NCBI GenBank assembly: GCA_021737205.1
Contig: JAIPEK010000035.1
Coordinates: 1-12,893, forward strand
DNA length: 12,893 nt
Origin: Desulfarculaceae bacterium
Lineage (GTDB): Bacteria; Desulfobacterota; Desulfobacteria; Desulfobacterales; Desulfobacteraceae
Direction: 5' to 3'
In this document: piece by piece, positions 7,264 through 12,893 of the stretch
How positions within the stretch are numbered: position 1 is the first letter of the stretch
Layout: each line of letters starts with the position of its first letter
The notes under the pieces: generated by a model
What the model was told of the DNA's origin: nothing
The model's input: only the letters and a program-made list of their open reading frames with translations
Databases searched by the model: none
Translations under genes and position numbers: made by a program

Positions 7264-8695
7264 TCTCAGCTCCAGTGGAGGTTCGGGTGTCCAACTCTTT
7301 TGTCCAGGTGTTTCCCAGTGCCCTGTACAATGATATCCTGTATTTGAAAAGCTGTGACTTGTCAACGATCATAGACTGTTCAAGATTTTTCAGGGACGTC
7401 CACCGTTCGATATAGGATACGTAATCCTCGCTCCCGTTCCGGTATTCGAGCTCGGCGAAAAATACGGCGGCCCTGGCGGCTTTCAGGCGTTGCCGGTAGA
7501 GGTCGGTGGCTTGCTTCTGGTGTTTTTCCCGGATCAGGGCCTCCCTGACCTCTTTCACCGCTTCAAACACCGATCCGGCGTACTCGTGAAGGGCTTCATC
7601 CCGGGCGGCGGCAGAGCGGCGGATTTCCTGACGGATTCTCCCGCCGTCGAATACCGGGGCGGTCAGGTTGGCGGCCAGGTTGAACAGCCAGTCCTGCCAG
7701 TGTATGGAAAAATCCTCCGACTGGAAGGAAAGGCTTGAAGATATGGAAAGCTTGGGCAGCCATTCTTTGCCGGCCGCCTCCAGTTCCTTGACTGATGCGG
7801 CAAGGCGGAGTCCCGCCGCTTTGACGTCCGGTCTCAGCTCAAGAAGGTCCGCCGGGATCCCGGTGTCCGGTGAATGGGGAAGGGTGGGCAGGGAAGTTTC
7901 GGTAAGCCGGAGTTCTTCGGTGTCGGAACTTGCGGTCAGAAAAACGAGCCGGTTTTCCAGCGCGGCGATTTCCGCTTCCAGGGAAACCATATCGGACCGG
8001 ATGCTTTCCAGGGCCTTTTGCTGATCGAACACGTCCGACCCCTTTGCAATGCCGTTTTTGTACCGTTCCTTGAGCACTTCAAGCTGCCGCTCGCCCTGCC
8101 GTTCAATGCTTTCGGAAAGGGCGAGCCTTTCCCGGGCCGCCACAAGATCGATCCATGCATTGCTGATTTGTGCCGCCACGGTAACGGCGGCGGCCTCCAG
8201 ATCTTTCCGGGCCGCCTCTTGAGTCAGGTCCAGCGCCCGTACCCCGGAATCTATGCGGTTCCAAAGATCGATTTCGTAGGATGCGGCAAGCGACGGGGAT
8301 ACGGATTCGGTTTTTGTCGACTGCCGCCGGGTATGGTTTTTCTGATAGGACGCATCCGCATCTGCGTTCACGGACGGAAAAAAATCGGCTTTTGCCTTTT
8401 GCGCCGCTGCCTTTGCCTTTCGAAGACGGGCCCGCGCGGTTTTGAGGGAAAAATTGTCTTCCAGTGCAGACGCCACCAGCCGGTTGAGTTCCGCGCTTTC
8501 AAAATCCCGCCACCATTTTCCGATTTCAATGCCGCTTGCCGCCGTTTCACCGTAGCGTTCCGGGGGCTCGGGGACTGCGGGCGCAGACGGGCCCTTCAGG
8601 TTTGCGCATCCGGAAAGAAGAATAAAAATCAAAAGCGCACCCGTTCGAAGGAAACCGTTCCCCGGTTTCCGGCAAAAAGAACGAAACGCCTGCAT
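7253..8695 (-). CDS. NodT/TolC-type outer-membrane efflux lipoprotein
   Basis: The 480-residue protein forms the outer-membrane channel of the pump. The N-terminus is a lipoprotein signal: basic residues, a hydrophobic stretch LLIFILLSGC, and Cys30 in the lipobox LSGC as the predicted lipidation site. The mature part has the NodT-family opening WWRDFESAELNRLVASALEDN and the first half of the duplicated helical repeat (long Ala/Lys/Glu-rich helices around SLKTARARLRKAKAAA). The second half has the same kind of motif near ELRPDVKAAGLRLAAS. Start ATG 8695 follows the TAG of the ACT gene with no base between, and lacks a well-placed Shine-Dalgarno (AGGA lies about 12 nt away), so it may be translated by coupling. 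It is the first of the three pump genes, giving the order OMF-adaptor-permease rather than the more common adaptor-permease-OMF. Confidence 0.93.
   Translation of the reverse strand: MQAFRSFCRKPGNGFLRTGALLIFILLSGCANLKGPSAPAVPEPPERYGETAASGIEIGKWWRDFESAELNRLVASALEDNFSLKTARARLRKAKAAAQKAKADFFPSVNADADASYQKNHTRRQSTKTESVSPSLAASYEIDLWNRIDSGVRALDLTQEAARKDLEAAAVTVAAQISNAWIDLVAARERLALSESIERQGERQLEVLKERYKNGIAKGSDVFDQQKALESIRSDMVSLEAEIAALENRLVFLTASSDTEELRLTETSLPTLPHSPDTGIPADLLELRPDVKAAGLRLAASVKELEAAGKEWLPKLSISSSLSFQSEDFSIHWQDWLFNLAANLTAPVFDGGRIRQEIRRSAAARDEALHEYAGSVFEAVKEVREALIREKHQKQATDLYRQRLKAARAAVFFAELEYRNGSEDYVSYIERWTSLKNLEQSMIVDKSQLFKYRISLYRALGNTWTKELDTRTSTGAENEQ
7270..7273 (-). promoter_or_regulatory. 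Ribosome binding site fixing the adaptor start
   Basis: GGAG on the minus strand, 6 nt before the ATG at 7263. It supports this start over the in-frame ATG at 7365, which lies deep inside the upstream gene. Confidence 0.7.
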
Positions 8696-9178
8696 CTATT
8701 CTTCGAATATCCTGCCGGCAAGCTCCACGTCTTCGGGGCAGAAAACGAACAGGCATTTTCCGCCGGAAGGGGAGACGGACCCGTACACGTAATTTATATT
8801 GATGCCTTCCTCGCCGAACTTTGTGGTGATTTCGGCAAGCTTTCCGGGCTCGTTTTCAATCTCCGTGGTGGCCACTTCCTTGGTGTCAAAGATGTAGTCG
8901 TTCTTTTTCAAAAGCCCGATCGCCTTGTCCGCATCGTTCACCAGGATACGGATCAGGGCGAAGTCGGCGGAATCCTTTTTCACGGAATTGTAACTGGCGG
9001 AAGAAGCAAGCCGCTTCAGGCTTTTGCCCCTGGCCTCGAAAAGGTTGCGCACGTAAGCGGATGCATCCTGAATTGAAATCGCGTCGATATTGACCCCGGC
9101 ATCCCCCAAAAGTGAGGCAAGTCTTCCGAGTTCACCCGGCACGTTCTTGAGAAACAGTGAAATTTCAACCCGAATCAT
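8696..9178 (-). CDS. Double ACT-domain protein, likely amino-acid sensor
   Basis: The 160-residue protein has no catalytic domain, only two ACT folds, which usually bind amino acids at dimer interfaces. The first begins IRVEISLFLKNVPGELGRLASLLGDAGVNIDAISI (split here: strand at 2-10, loop KNVPGELGRL, helix, then strand 30-36), and its last strand and helix appear to be DFALIRILVNDADKAIGLLKK (72-92). The second follows from about residue 100, with IENEPGKLAEITTKFGEEGI and INYVYGSV. Between the two halves of the first ACT domain sits a basic stretch of ~30 residues (about 41-71) not typical of this family. The start ATG at 9178 has AAAGGA about 7 nt upstream. Stand-alone ACT proteins often sit beside ferredoxin-dependent 2-oxoacid oxidoreductases, so feedback by a branched-chain amino acid is a reasonable inference. 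The ligand is unproven. Confidence 0.88.
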   Translation of the reverse strand: MIRVEISLFLKNVPGELGRLASLLGDAGVNIDAISIQDASAYVRNLFEARGKSLKRLASSASYNSVKKDSADFALIRILVNDADKAIGLLKKNDYIFDTKEVATTEIENEPGKLAEITTKFGEEGININYVYGSVSPSGGKCLFVFCPEDVELAGRIFEE

Positions 9179-9213
9179 GGTGGTATCCTTTCTCCTTGTA
9201 TGGTTTGAAACGA

Positions 9214-9750
9214 CTATTGCTGCGCTATCTTTACGCCCCTGTCAAATGCATCCATGTTAATGGGGATGACCTTGCTTTTGCTTGCAAATTCCTCCTTTAT
9301 GCACTCTCTCAGGGTTTCAAGATCCACAAGTCCGCTTTTTGCGGCGAATGCGCTGAGCGCAACGATGTTGGCGCTTTTAACGGTGCCGGCTTCGATGGCC
9401 ACATCGTTCACCGGAAACACGAGCTCCGTGACGTCGTCCCGGCCCGAGCGGACCGGTATCAGGGAACTGTTGATCAGGATAATCCCGCCCGGCTTGACCG
9501 CAGGGGCGAATTTTTCAAGGGACGGCCGGTTCATGGCCACCAGATGGCCCGGGGTCTTGATGATCGGCGAACCGATGAGCCGGTCGCTGATCACCACGGT
9601 ACAGTAAGCCGTGCCACCTCTCATCTCCGGCCCGTAGGACGGGATCCACGCCACGTTGTATCCTTGTTTCATTGCTGCGTAGGCGAGCAGTTTCGCACTG
9701 AGCAGAATTCCCTGGCCGCCGAAACCTGCAAATTGAACTTCTTTCTGCAT
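9214..9750 (-). CDS. 2-oxoacid:ferredoxin oxidoreductase gamma subunit (VOR/KOR type)
   Basis: The 178-residue protein is the gamma subunit of the 2-oxoacid:ferredoxin oxidoreductase superfamily. In that superfamily the gamma domain helps bind coenzyme A and closes over the active site. Visible signatures are the N-terminal FAGFGGQGILLSAKLLAYAA (residues 7-26) and SYGPEMRGGTA (38-48), both diagnostic. The frame extends four codons upstream to a TTG at 9762, but ATG 9750 has GGAG (9757-9760) with an ideal 6-nt spacer and is the likely start. The gene lies 20 bp after the beta subunit and 35 bp before the ACT gene. Family assignment is strong. The exact substrate class (branched-chain versus 2-oxoglutarate) rests on the alpha subunit. 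Confidence 0.93.
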   Translation of the reverse strand: MQKEVQFAGFGGQGILLSAKLLAYAAMKQGYNVAWIPSYGPEMRGGTAYCTVVISDRLIGSPIIKTPGHLVAMNRPSLEKFAPAVKPGGIILINSSLIPVRSGRDDVTELVFPVNDVAIEAGTVKSANIVALSAFAAKSGLVDLETLRECIKEEFASKSKVIPINMDAFDRGVKIAQQ

Positions 9751-9756
9751 AGATAT

Positions 9757-9760
9757 CTCC
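9757..9760 (-). promoter_or_regulatory. Ribosome binding site fixing the gamma-subunit start
   Basis: GGAG on the minus strand, 6 nt before the ATG at 9750. It argues against the upstream TTG at 9762, which would place the start codon on top of this site. Confidence 0.75.
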
Positions 9761-9770
9761 AAACGGTTGT

Positions 9771-10523
9771 CTACTGTTCTTCTTCGGGTTCAGGTGTTTT
9801 GAATTCCCCGAGTTCATAGTATGGAATCAGTGTATCTTCCGCCCATTTCAATGCATCTTTGGGAGTCATTCCCCAGTTGGTCGGGCAGGTGCTGACAAGC
9901 TCCACAAAACTGAAGCAGGTGTTGTTCATCTGGTATTCAAACGCCTTTTTCACGGCCTTTTTGGCCCGGTTGATATGTTTCGGTGACAAAAGCGCCTGCC
10001 GGGTGACATAGGCGGGCGTCATCAGGGCGGAGAGAAGATCGGCCATTTTGACGGGCATGCCGGTGGAGCCGGTATCCCTTCCGGCCGGAGCGGTGGAAGC
10101 CCGCTGGCCCGGCATGGTGGTGGGGGCCATCTGGCCGCCGGTCATGCCGTATATGGCGTTGTTGATGAATATGGTGGTGAATTTCTCCCCCCGGTTGGCT
10201 GCATGGATGATTTCCCCCATGCCGATGCTGGCCAGATCTCCGTCGCCCTGGTACGTGAATACCATCAGGTCCGGCCGGACGCGCTTGATGCCGGTGGCCA
10301 TGGCCGGGGCCCTTCCGTGGGCGGCTTCCTGGAAGTCGCAGTCAAAGTAGTTGTACGCCAGAACCGCACACCCCACGGGTGCGATCCCCACGGTTTTTCC
10401 TCTGATCCCGAGTTCGTCGATGGTTTCGGCCACCAGCCGGTGGGCGACCCCGTGCGTGCACCCGGGGCAGTAATGCGTCGGAACATCGGTCAGCGCTCTG
10501 GGTTTTGAAAACGTTTTTCCCAT
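9771..10523 (-). CDS. 2-oxoacid:ferredoxin oxidoreductase beta subunit (thiamine diphosphate-binding)
   Basis: The 250-residue protein is the TPP- and cluster-binding subunit of the oxidoreductase. The cofactor motif GDGDLASIGMGEIIHAANRG (93-112) runs on to the NN pair at 121-122, the classic GDG...NN thiamine diphosphate signature. Cysteines C19 and C22 (YCPGCTHG), C52 (VGCAV) and C213 (TCPTNW) fit the set used for the proximal [4Fe-4S] cluster in this family. ATG at 10523 has AAGGAG with an 8-nt spacer. It decarboxylates a 2-oxoacid on TPP and passes electrons to the ferredoxin subunit. The gap to the alpha-subunit gene upstream (10524-10681) is filled largely by a heptamer repeat element. 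Gene naming for beta subunits differs between KOR and VOR systems, so no symbol is given. Confidence 0.95.
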   Translation of the reverse strand: MGKTFSKPRALTDVPTHYCPGCTHGVAHRLVAETIDELGIRGKTVGIAPVGCAVLAYNYFDCDFQEAAHGRAPAMATGIKRVRPDLMVFTYQGDGDLASIGMGEIIHAANRGEKFTTIFINNAIYGMTGGQMAPTTMPGQRASTAPAGRDTGSTGMPVKMADLLSALMTPAYVTRQALLSPKHINRAKKAVKKAFEYQMNNTCFSFVELVSTCPTNWGMTPKDALKWAEDTLIPYYELGEFKTPEPEEEQ

Positions 10524-10563
10524 TGTATATTTCTCCTTGCACTCGGTGTTCAGTTTTGTAATC

Positions 10564-10679
10564 GTTAACGGTTATCGGTCCACAGTTCACGGTTTTTCCA
10601 AAGAGGACCCCATAATCTCCTCTACCTTTGTTTTTTTAACCGTGAACCGACAACTGTAAACCGTGAACGGTTACGCCGT
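10564..10679. repeat. Degenerate heptamer fold-back repeat B, inside the VOR operon
   Basis: The left arm has four successive 7-bp units from 10564, each starting GT, followed by GTTTTT. The right arm has five successive 7-bp units from 10638 to 10672, each starting AAC. GTTCACGGTT (10585-10594) pairs perfectly with AACCGTGAAC (10638-10647), and GTTAACGGTT (10564-10573) pairs 9 of 10 with a second AACCGTGAAC (10659-10668). In both arms the two copies are 21 bp apart, three heptamers. The 43-nt centre is pyrimidine-rich on the plus strand. In the vor mRNA this could fold into a long imperfect hairpin between the alpha and beta cistrons. The right arm runs up to the alpha-subunit stop codon; the left arm ends 40 nt before the beta start. 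Confidence 0.8.
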
Positions 10680-10681
10680 TG

Positions 10682-11752
10682 TTAATTGAGTAACGATTGT
10701 ACCACGTCGGCGATCGTTTCGGGTGCCGGGATGTCACCGCCGCATTCCCCGTACCATTCGACCGGTTTGATCCCTCTGACGCACCGTTCTACATCCTCCA
10801 CCATCTGGCCCATGCTCAGTTCGATGCTGATCACGGCCTTGCAGCTCTCTTTGGCGGCTGCATCATATATTTCTTTTTCCGGAAACGGAAAAAGGGTCTT
10901 GGGACGGATCATGCCGATTTCAAGCCCCTGCTCCTTCATGGTGTCGATGGCGGTCCTGCACACCCGGCTCATGGTACCATAGCTGACGATCAGGCCCTTG
11001 TAGTCCGTGTCAGTATTGTACGCTTCGGACATGACCTCTTCTTTTTTCATTTGCTCGTACTGTGCTTTCAGGGTCAAATTGTTGTCGTTGAGCTCCTTGG
11101 GATTGAGAAACAGCGATTTGACAATGTTCTTTTTGTCGGCTCCCCGCTTGTCCATGCCGCTGGTGGCCCAGTCATCGTTGTTTAAAGGCTCTGCATACAG
11201 GTTGTCCGGGAATTCCACGGGCTCCATCATCTGCCCGATGAGGCCGTCCCCGAGGATCATGACGGGTCCCCTGTATTTTTCGGCAAGGGGAAAGGCTTTC
11301 ATGGTCATCTCCACTGCTTCCTGCACGCCTTCCGGGGCCATGACCAGAAGGTGGTAGTCCCCGTGGCCGCCGCCCTTTGTGGCCTGGAAGTAGTCGCCCT
11401 GGGAAGGGAGAATGCCGCCGAGTCCGGGGCCGCCCCGCATGATGTTCACGAAAACCGCCGGACACCGGGCGCCTGCAATGTAGCTGAGGGCCTCGCTCAT
11501 CAGGCTGATTCCCGGGCTGGAGGATGTGGTCATCACCCGTTCTCCGCACCCGGCCGCGCCGAATATCATGTAGCCCACGGCCACTTCACTCTCTCCCTGG
11601 ACAAATGTGCCGTTTACGTCGGGCAGTCTTTTGGCGAGATATTCCGCAACCTCGGACTGGGGGGTGATGGGATAGGCAAAGTAGTTGAGGCATCCGGCTT
11701 TTATTGCCGCCTCTCCGATTGCTTCGTTTCCTTTCATTAACACTTTGGCCAT
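10682..11752 (-). CDS. vorB: 3-methyl-2-oxobutanoate dehydrogenase (ferredoxin) alpha subunit, VorB type
   Basis: The 356-residue protein is the pyrimidine-domain (alpha) subunit of a branched-chain 2-oxoacid:ferredoxin oxidoreductase. It converts 2-oxoisovalerate and related acids plus CoA to acyl-CoA, CO2 and reduced ferredoxin (EC 1.2.7.7 type). Diagnostic stretches are GNEAIGEAAIKAGC (8-21), AYPITPQSEVAEYLAKRLP (26-44), VQGESEVAVG (51-60), and TSSSPGISLMSEALSYIAGA followed by RGGPGLGGILPSQGDYFQAT and GGGHGDYHLLVMAPEGVQE. PQSE and the ESE triad are closer to VorB than to the KorA (2-oxoglutarate) subunits, which usually have PSSE and MEDE. ATG at 11752 has AGGAG about 7 nt upstream. Substrate preference is inferred from these motifs; 2-oxoglutarate or aryl-pyruvates are possible alternatives. 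Confidence 0.93.
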   Translation of the reverse strand: MAKVLMKGNEAIGEAAIKAGCLNYFAYPITPQSEVAEYLAKRLPDVNGTFVQGESEVAVGYMIFGAAGCGERVMTTSSSPGISLMSEALSYIAGARCPAVFVNIMRGGPGLGGILPSQGDYFQATKGGGHGDYHLLVMAPEGVQEAVEMTMKAFPLAEKYRGPVMILGDGLIGQMMEPVEFPDNLYAEPLNNDDWATSGMDKRGADKKNIVKSLFLNPKELNDNNLTLKAQYEQMKKEEVMSEAYNTDTDYKGLIVSYGTMSRVCRTAIDTMKEQGLEIGMIRPKTLFPFPEKEIYDAAAKESCKAVISIELSMGQMVEDVERCVRGIKPVEWYGECGGDIPAPETIADVVQSLLN

Positions 11753-11791
11753 TCATAACTCCTGAAAATTTGGTTTTGGAAAAATTGTAGG

Positions 11792-11890
11792 CGTTCACGG
11801 AACGTTGAAATTGGAAATTTGGCCTTCATGCCCGACCTTACCCTTCTCCCTAATTTCTACTTTCCAATTTCAAGTTTCAAGCCGTGAACG
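11792..11890. repeat. Degenerate heptamer fold-back repeat C, inside the VOR operon
   Basis: TTGAAATTGGAAA (11805-11817) is exactly complementary to TTTCCAATTTCAA (11861-11873), a 13-bp perfect stem with a 43-nt loop. An outer pair, CGTTCACGG (11792-11800) with CCGTGAACG (11882-11890), is also perfect over 9 bp. On the right, four units at 11854, 11861, 11868 and 11875 are spaced exactly 7 bp and start TTT, two of them identical (TTTCAAG). On the left, units at 11804 and 11811 repeat the same theme in inverted orientation. The sequence CCGTGAACGG at 11882-11891 also occurs in element B (10661-10670). The element sits between the ferredoxin and alpha cistrons and ends 39 nt before the alpha start codon. 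Confidence 0.82.
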
Positions 11891-11917
11891 GCTGCGAAAA
11901 TTTTTGGGCCGACGGCC

Positions 11918-12130
11918 TTATGCGGTTTCCCTGACGGTGATCGCTACATCCGGACACATGATACAGCACATCGTGCAGTGGATGCAGTCATCGGGTCTTG
12001 CCTGAAAAACAGGGAAATGCCCCTTGGTGTTGACCTTGTCTGAAAGTTCCAGTACGCTTTTGGGGCATACGGTGATGCAAAGGCCGCATCCCTTGCACGT
12101 TTCGCCGTCAATGATATGTTCATATGCCAT
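11918..12130 (-). CDS. vorC: Ferredoxin-type 2x[4Fe-4S] subunit of the 2-oxoacid oxidoreductase (delta/VorC)
   Basis: The 70-residue protein carries two cluster motifs of the form CxxCxxCxxxCP: C12-C15-C18-C22 (CKGCGLCITVCP) and C49-C52-C55-C59 (CIHCTMCCIMCP, with an additional C56). It is the electron-transfer delta subunit that carries electrons from the TPP subunit to free ferredoxin. The open frame extends 16 codons upstream, but ATG 12130 has AAGGAG (12139-12144) with an 8-nt spacer, and the N-terminus MAYEHIIDGETCKGC is typical. The start overlaps the upstream P-loop ATPase gene by 11 bp, which suggests translational coupling of the two. Its place as first structural subunit before the alpha gene matches many VOR/KOR operons. 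Confidence 0.93.
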   Translation of the reverse strand: MAYEHIIDGETCKGCGLCITVCPKSVLELSDKVNTKGHFPVFQARPDDCIHCTMCCIMCPDVAITVRETA

Positions 12131-12836
12131 AATTGATACTCCTTTTTTTATATTTGCTCTTCGTCCACGGCGGCACAAGCCCCCTGTCTATGGGCAGAAC
12201 CGGACAGGAAAACCGGGATGTGTCAAGGGTGGAAAGAAGTTCCGAGGGTGATGTGATAAACTCCACACGCAGTCCCGAAGCTTCGGAAACGGCATCTATC
12301 ATTGTATATCCCTGGTAGATGGTCTCTGCCGTGGTTTCGTCAATAAGGTTGGCATTGCCTGCCAGGGATGTGACCCCAAGTTTTGCAGAAGCCTCGATTC
12401 GGTCTCTTATCCGCAGGCAGCCCGCCACATCCCGGGTGAACGGCCTGAACGGATTGATCACCTGGATCATGGATACACGGCCGGGGTCAAGGCTGTCTTG
12501 CAATGCCGAAAGCACTGTTGCACCCACATCGTCCCCGCCTGCATCGAGGATGGTCAGCTCGGCCGGATTTTTCAGGATACCGGACACGGCCGGGGAGAGG
12601 ATGGGAAGATCCGCATTCAGGTACTGCCGGTCCGGCAGGATTACCTTGATGCCGGATTCTTCAAGCGCCTCACGGGCCTCGCGGGTTCTGAAGTACGGGT
12701 TGACGAGATCGAGATCGGCAATGGCGACGTCCACGCCTGAATGCTTCATATGAAAAGCGAGGTTGACGGCGGTCTCGGTTTTCCCGCTTCCGTAATTGCC
12801 GACGATCACCACGATTCCTCTGATATTGACAGTCAC
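12120..12836 (-). CDS. P-loop ATPase (MinD/ParA/CobQ-like fold) linked to the VOR operon
   Basis: The 238-residue protein has a Walker A loop GNYGSGKT (13-20), a conserved acidic strand AIADLDLVNPYFRTREA (38-54), and a Walker-B-like strand LTILDAGGDD (94-103). The order resembles SIMIBI-class (MinD/ParA/CobQ) ATPases. The deviant KGGxGKT lysine of ParA/MinD is absent, so membrane or DNA partitioning is unlikely. Such proteins are often auto-annotated as cobyrinic acid a,c-diamide synthase, but the glutaminase domain of CobB/CobQ is missing at this length. Start choice: GTG 12836 has GAGG (12843-12846) with a 6-nt spacer, while GTG 12842 directly abuts that site. It overlaps the ferredoxin gene by 11 bp. 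A role in activating the oxidoreductase or loading its Fe-S clusters is a guess from context. Confidence 0.85.
   Translation of the reverse strand: MTVNIRGIVVIVGNYGSGKTETAVNLAFHMKHSGVDVAIADLDLVNPYFRTREAREALEESGIKVILPDRQYLNADLPILSPAVSGILKNPAELTILDAGGDDVGATVLSALQDSLDPGRVSMIQVINPFRPFTRDVAGCLRIRDRIEASAKLGVTSLAGNANLIDETTAETIYQGYTMIDAVSEASGLRVEFITSPSELLSTLDTSRFSCPVLPIDRGLVPPWTKSKYKKRSINYGI
12139..12144 (-). promoter_or_regulatory. Ribosome binding site fixing the ferredoxin-subunit start
   Basis: AAGGAG on the minus strand, 8 nt before the ATG at 12130 and inside the 3' end of the ATPase gene. It supports the 70-residue form over the 86-residue one. Confidence 0.75.
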
Positions 12837-12842
12837 AACCAC

Positions 12843-12846
12843 CCTC
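12843..12846 (-). promoter_or_regulatory. Ribosome binding site fixing the ATPase GTG start
   Basis: GAGG on the minus strand, 6 nt before GTG 12836 and 0 nt before GTG 12842. The spacing favours 12836. The remaining ~45 bases to the window edge are AT-rich and may hold the operon promoter, but no convincing -35/-10 pair can be fixed here. Confidence 0.6.
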
Positions 12847-12893
12847 TTTTTAAAGAAAATCCGTACACAAAACTTTAAATTAAACAGATTCAG

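Noticed and set aside
7264..7365. Longer N-terminus for the periplasmic adaptor (ATG at 7365)
   Set aside because: The additional 34 residues lie inside the OMF coding region and look non-homologous, and they would push the membrane anchor away from the N-terminus; the internal ATG has a good ribosome binding site.
7874..9076. 400-codon plus-strand open frame opposite the OMF and ACT genes
   Set aside because: It spans two recognised minus-strand genes and their junction, and its peptide is shadow-like (Gly/Arg/Phe-rich) with no family pattern.
1864..11890. The three repeat regions as CRISPR arrays or REP/BIME elements
   Set aside because: The units are 7 bp and degenerate with no unique spacers, and there is no conserved REP palindrome or flanking cas or tyrosine-transposase (RAYT) gene in the window.
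12120..12836. The P-loop ATPase as cobyrinic acid a,c-diamide synthase
   Set aside because: At 238 residues it lacks the C-terminal glutamine amidotransferase domain needed for CobB/CobQ activity, and no cobalamin gene is nearby.

Overview
The window looks like chromosomal DNA from a strictly anaerobic, Gram-negative bacterium, most likely a sulfate-reducing or syntrophic member of the Desulfobacterota. This is inferred from gene content, not from a marker gene. A ferredoxin-dependent branched-chain 2-oxoacid oxidoreductase (VOR type) points to an anaerobe. A complete tripartite efflux pump with an outer-membrane lipoprotein points to a Gram-negative envelope. The DNA is GC-rich in coding regions. 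No rRNA, tRNA, CRISPR array, insertion sequence or integrase was seen, and no gap without a gene exceeds about 165 bases.

Layout. (1) Positions 1-1863, plus strand: the C-terminal part of a MoxR-type AAA+ ATPase, overlapping by ATGA a membrane-anchored DUF58 protein. This is a classic co-transcribed pair. (2) 1937-2764, minus strand: an MscS-type mechanosensitive channel, convergent with the DUF58 gene, with its own upstream region holding a possible promoter and a 9-bp inverted repeat. (3) 2924-12836, minus strand: nine tightly packed genes that read, in transcription order, as P-loop ATPase, 2x[4Fe-4S] ferredoxin subunit, VOR alpha subunit (VorB type), VOR TPP-binding beta subunit, VOR gamma subunit, double-ACT-domain protein, outer-membrane efflux lipoprotein, periplasmic adaptor and RND permease.

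How the genes work together. The four VOR subunits should oxidatively decarboxylate branched-chain 2-oxoacids from Val/Leu/Ile to acyl-CoA and reduced ferredoxin. The ACT protein is a likely amino-acid sensor for that pathway. The P-loop ATPase is of unknown function but overlaps the ferredoxin-subunit gene by 11 bp. The efflux pump genes start with no gap after the ACT gene (TAG immediately followed by ATG), so they may be read from the same transcript.

Most unusual signal. Three intergenic spaces (1864-1934, about 10564-10679, about 11792-11890) each hold a degenerate tandem array with a strict 7-bp period. In each, the left and right halves are inverted copies of the same heptamer theme, giving a fold-back layout. 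The heptamer differs between elements but the period and layout do not. Two elements lie inside the VOR operon, each ending about 40 nt upstream of the next start codon, and both have exactly 43 nt between their best-paired arms. I do not recognise this as a named repeat family.
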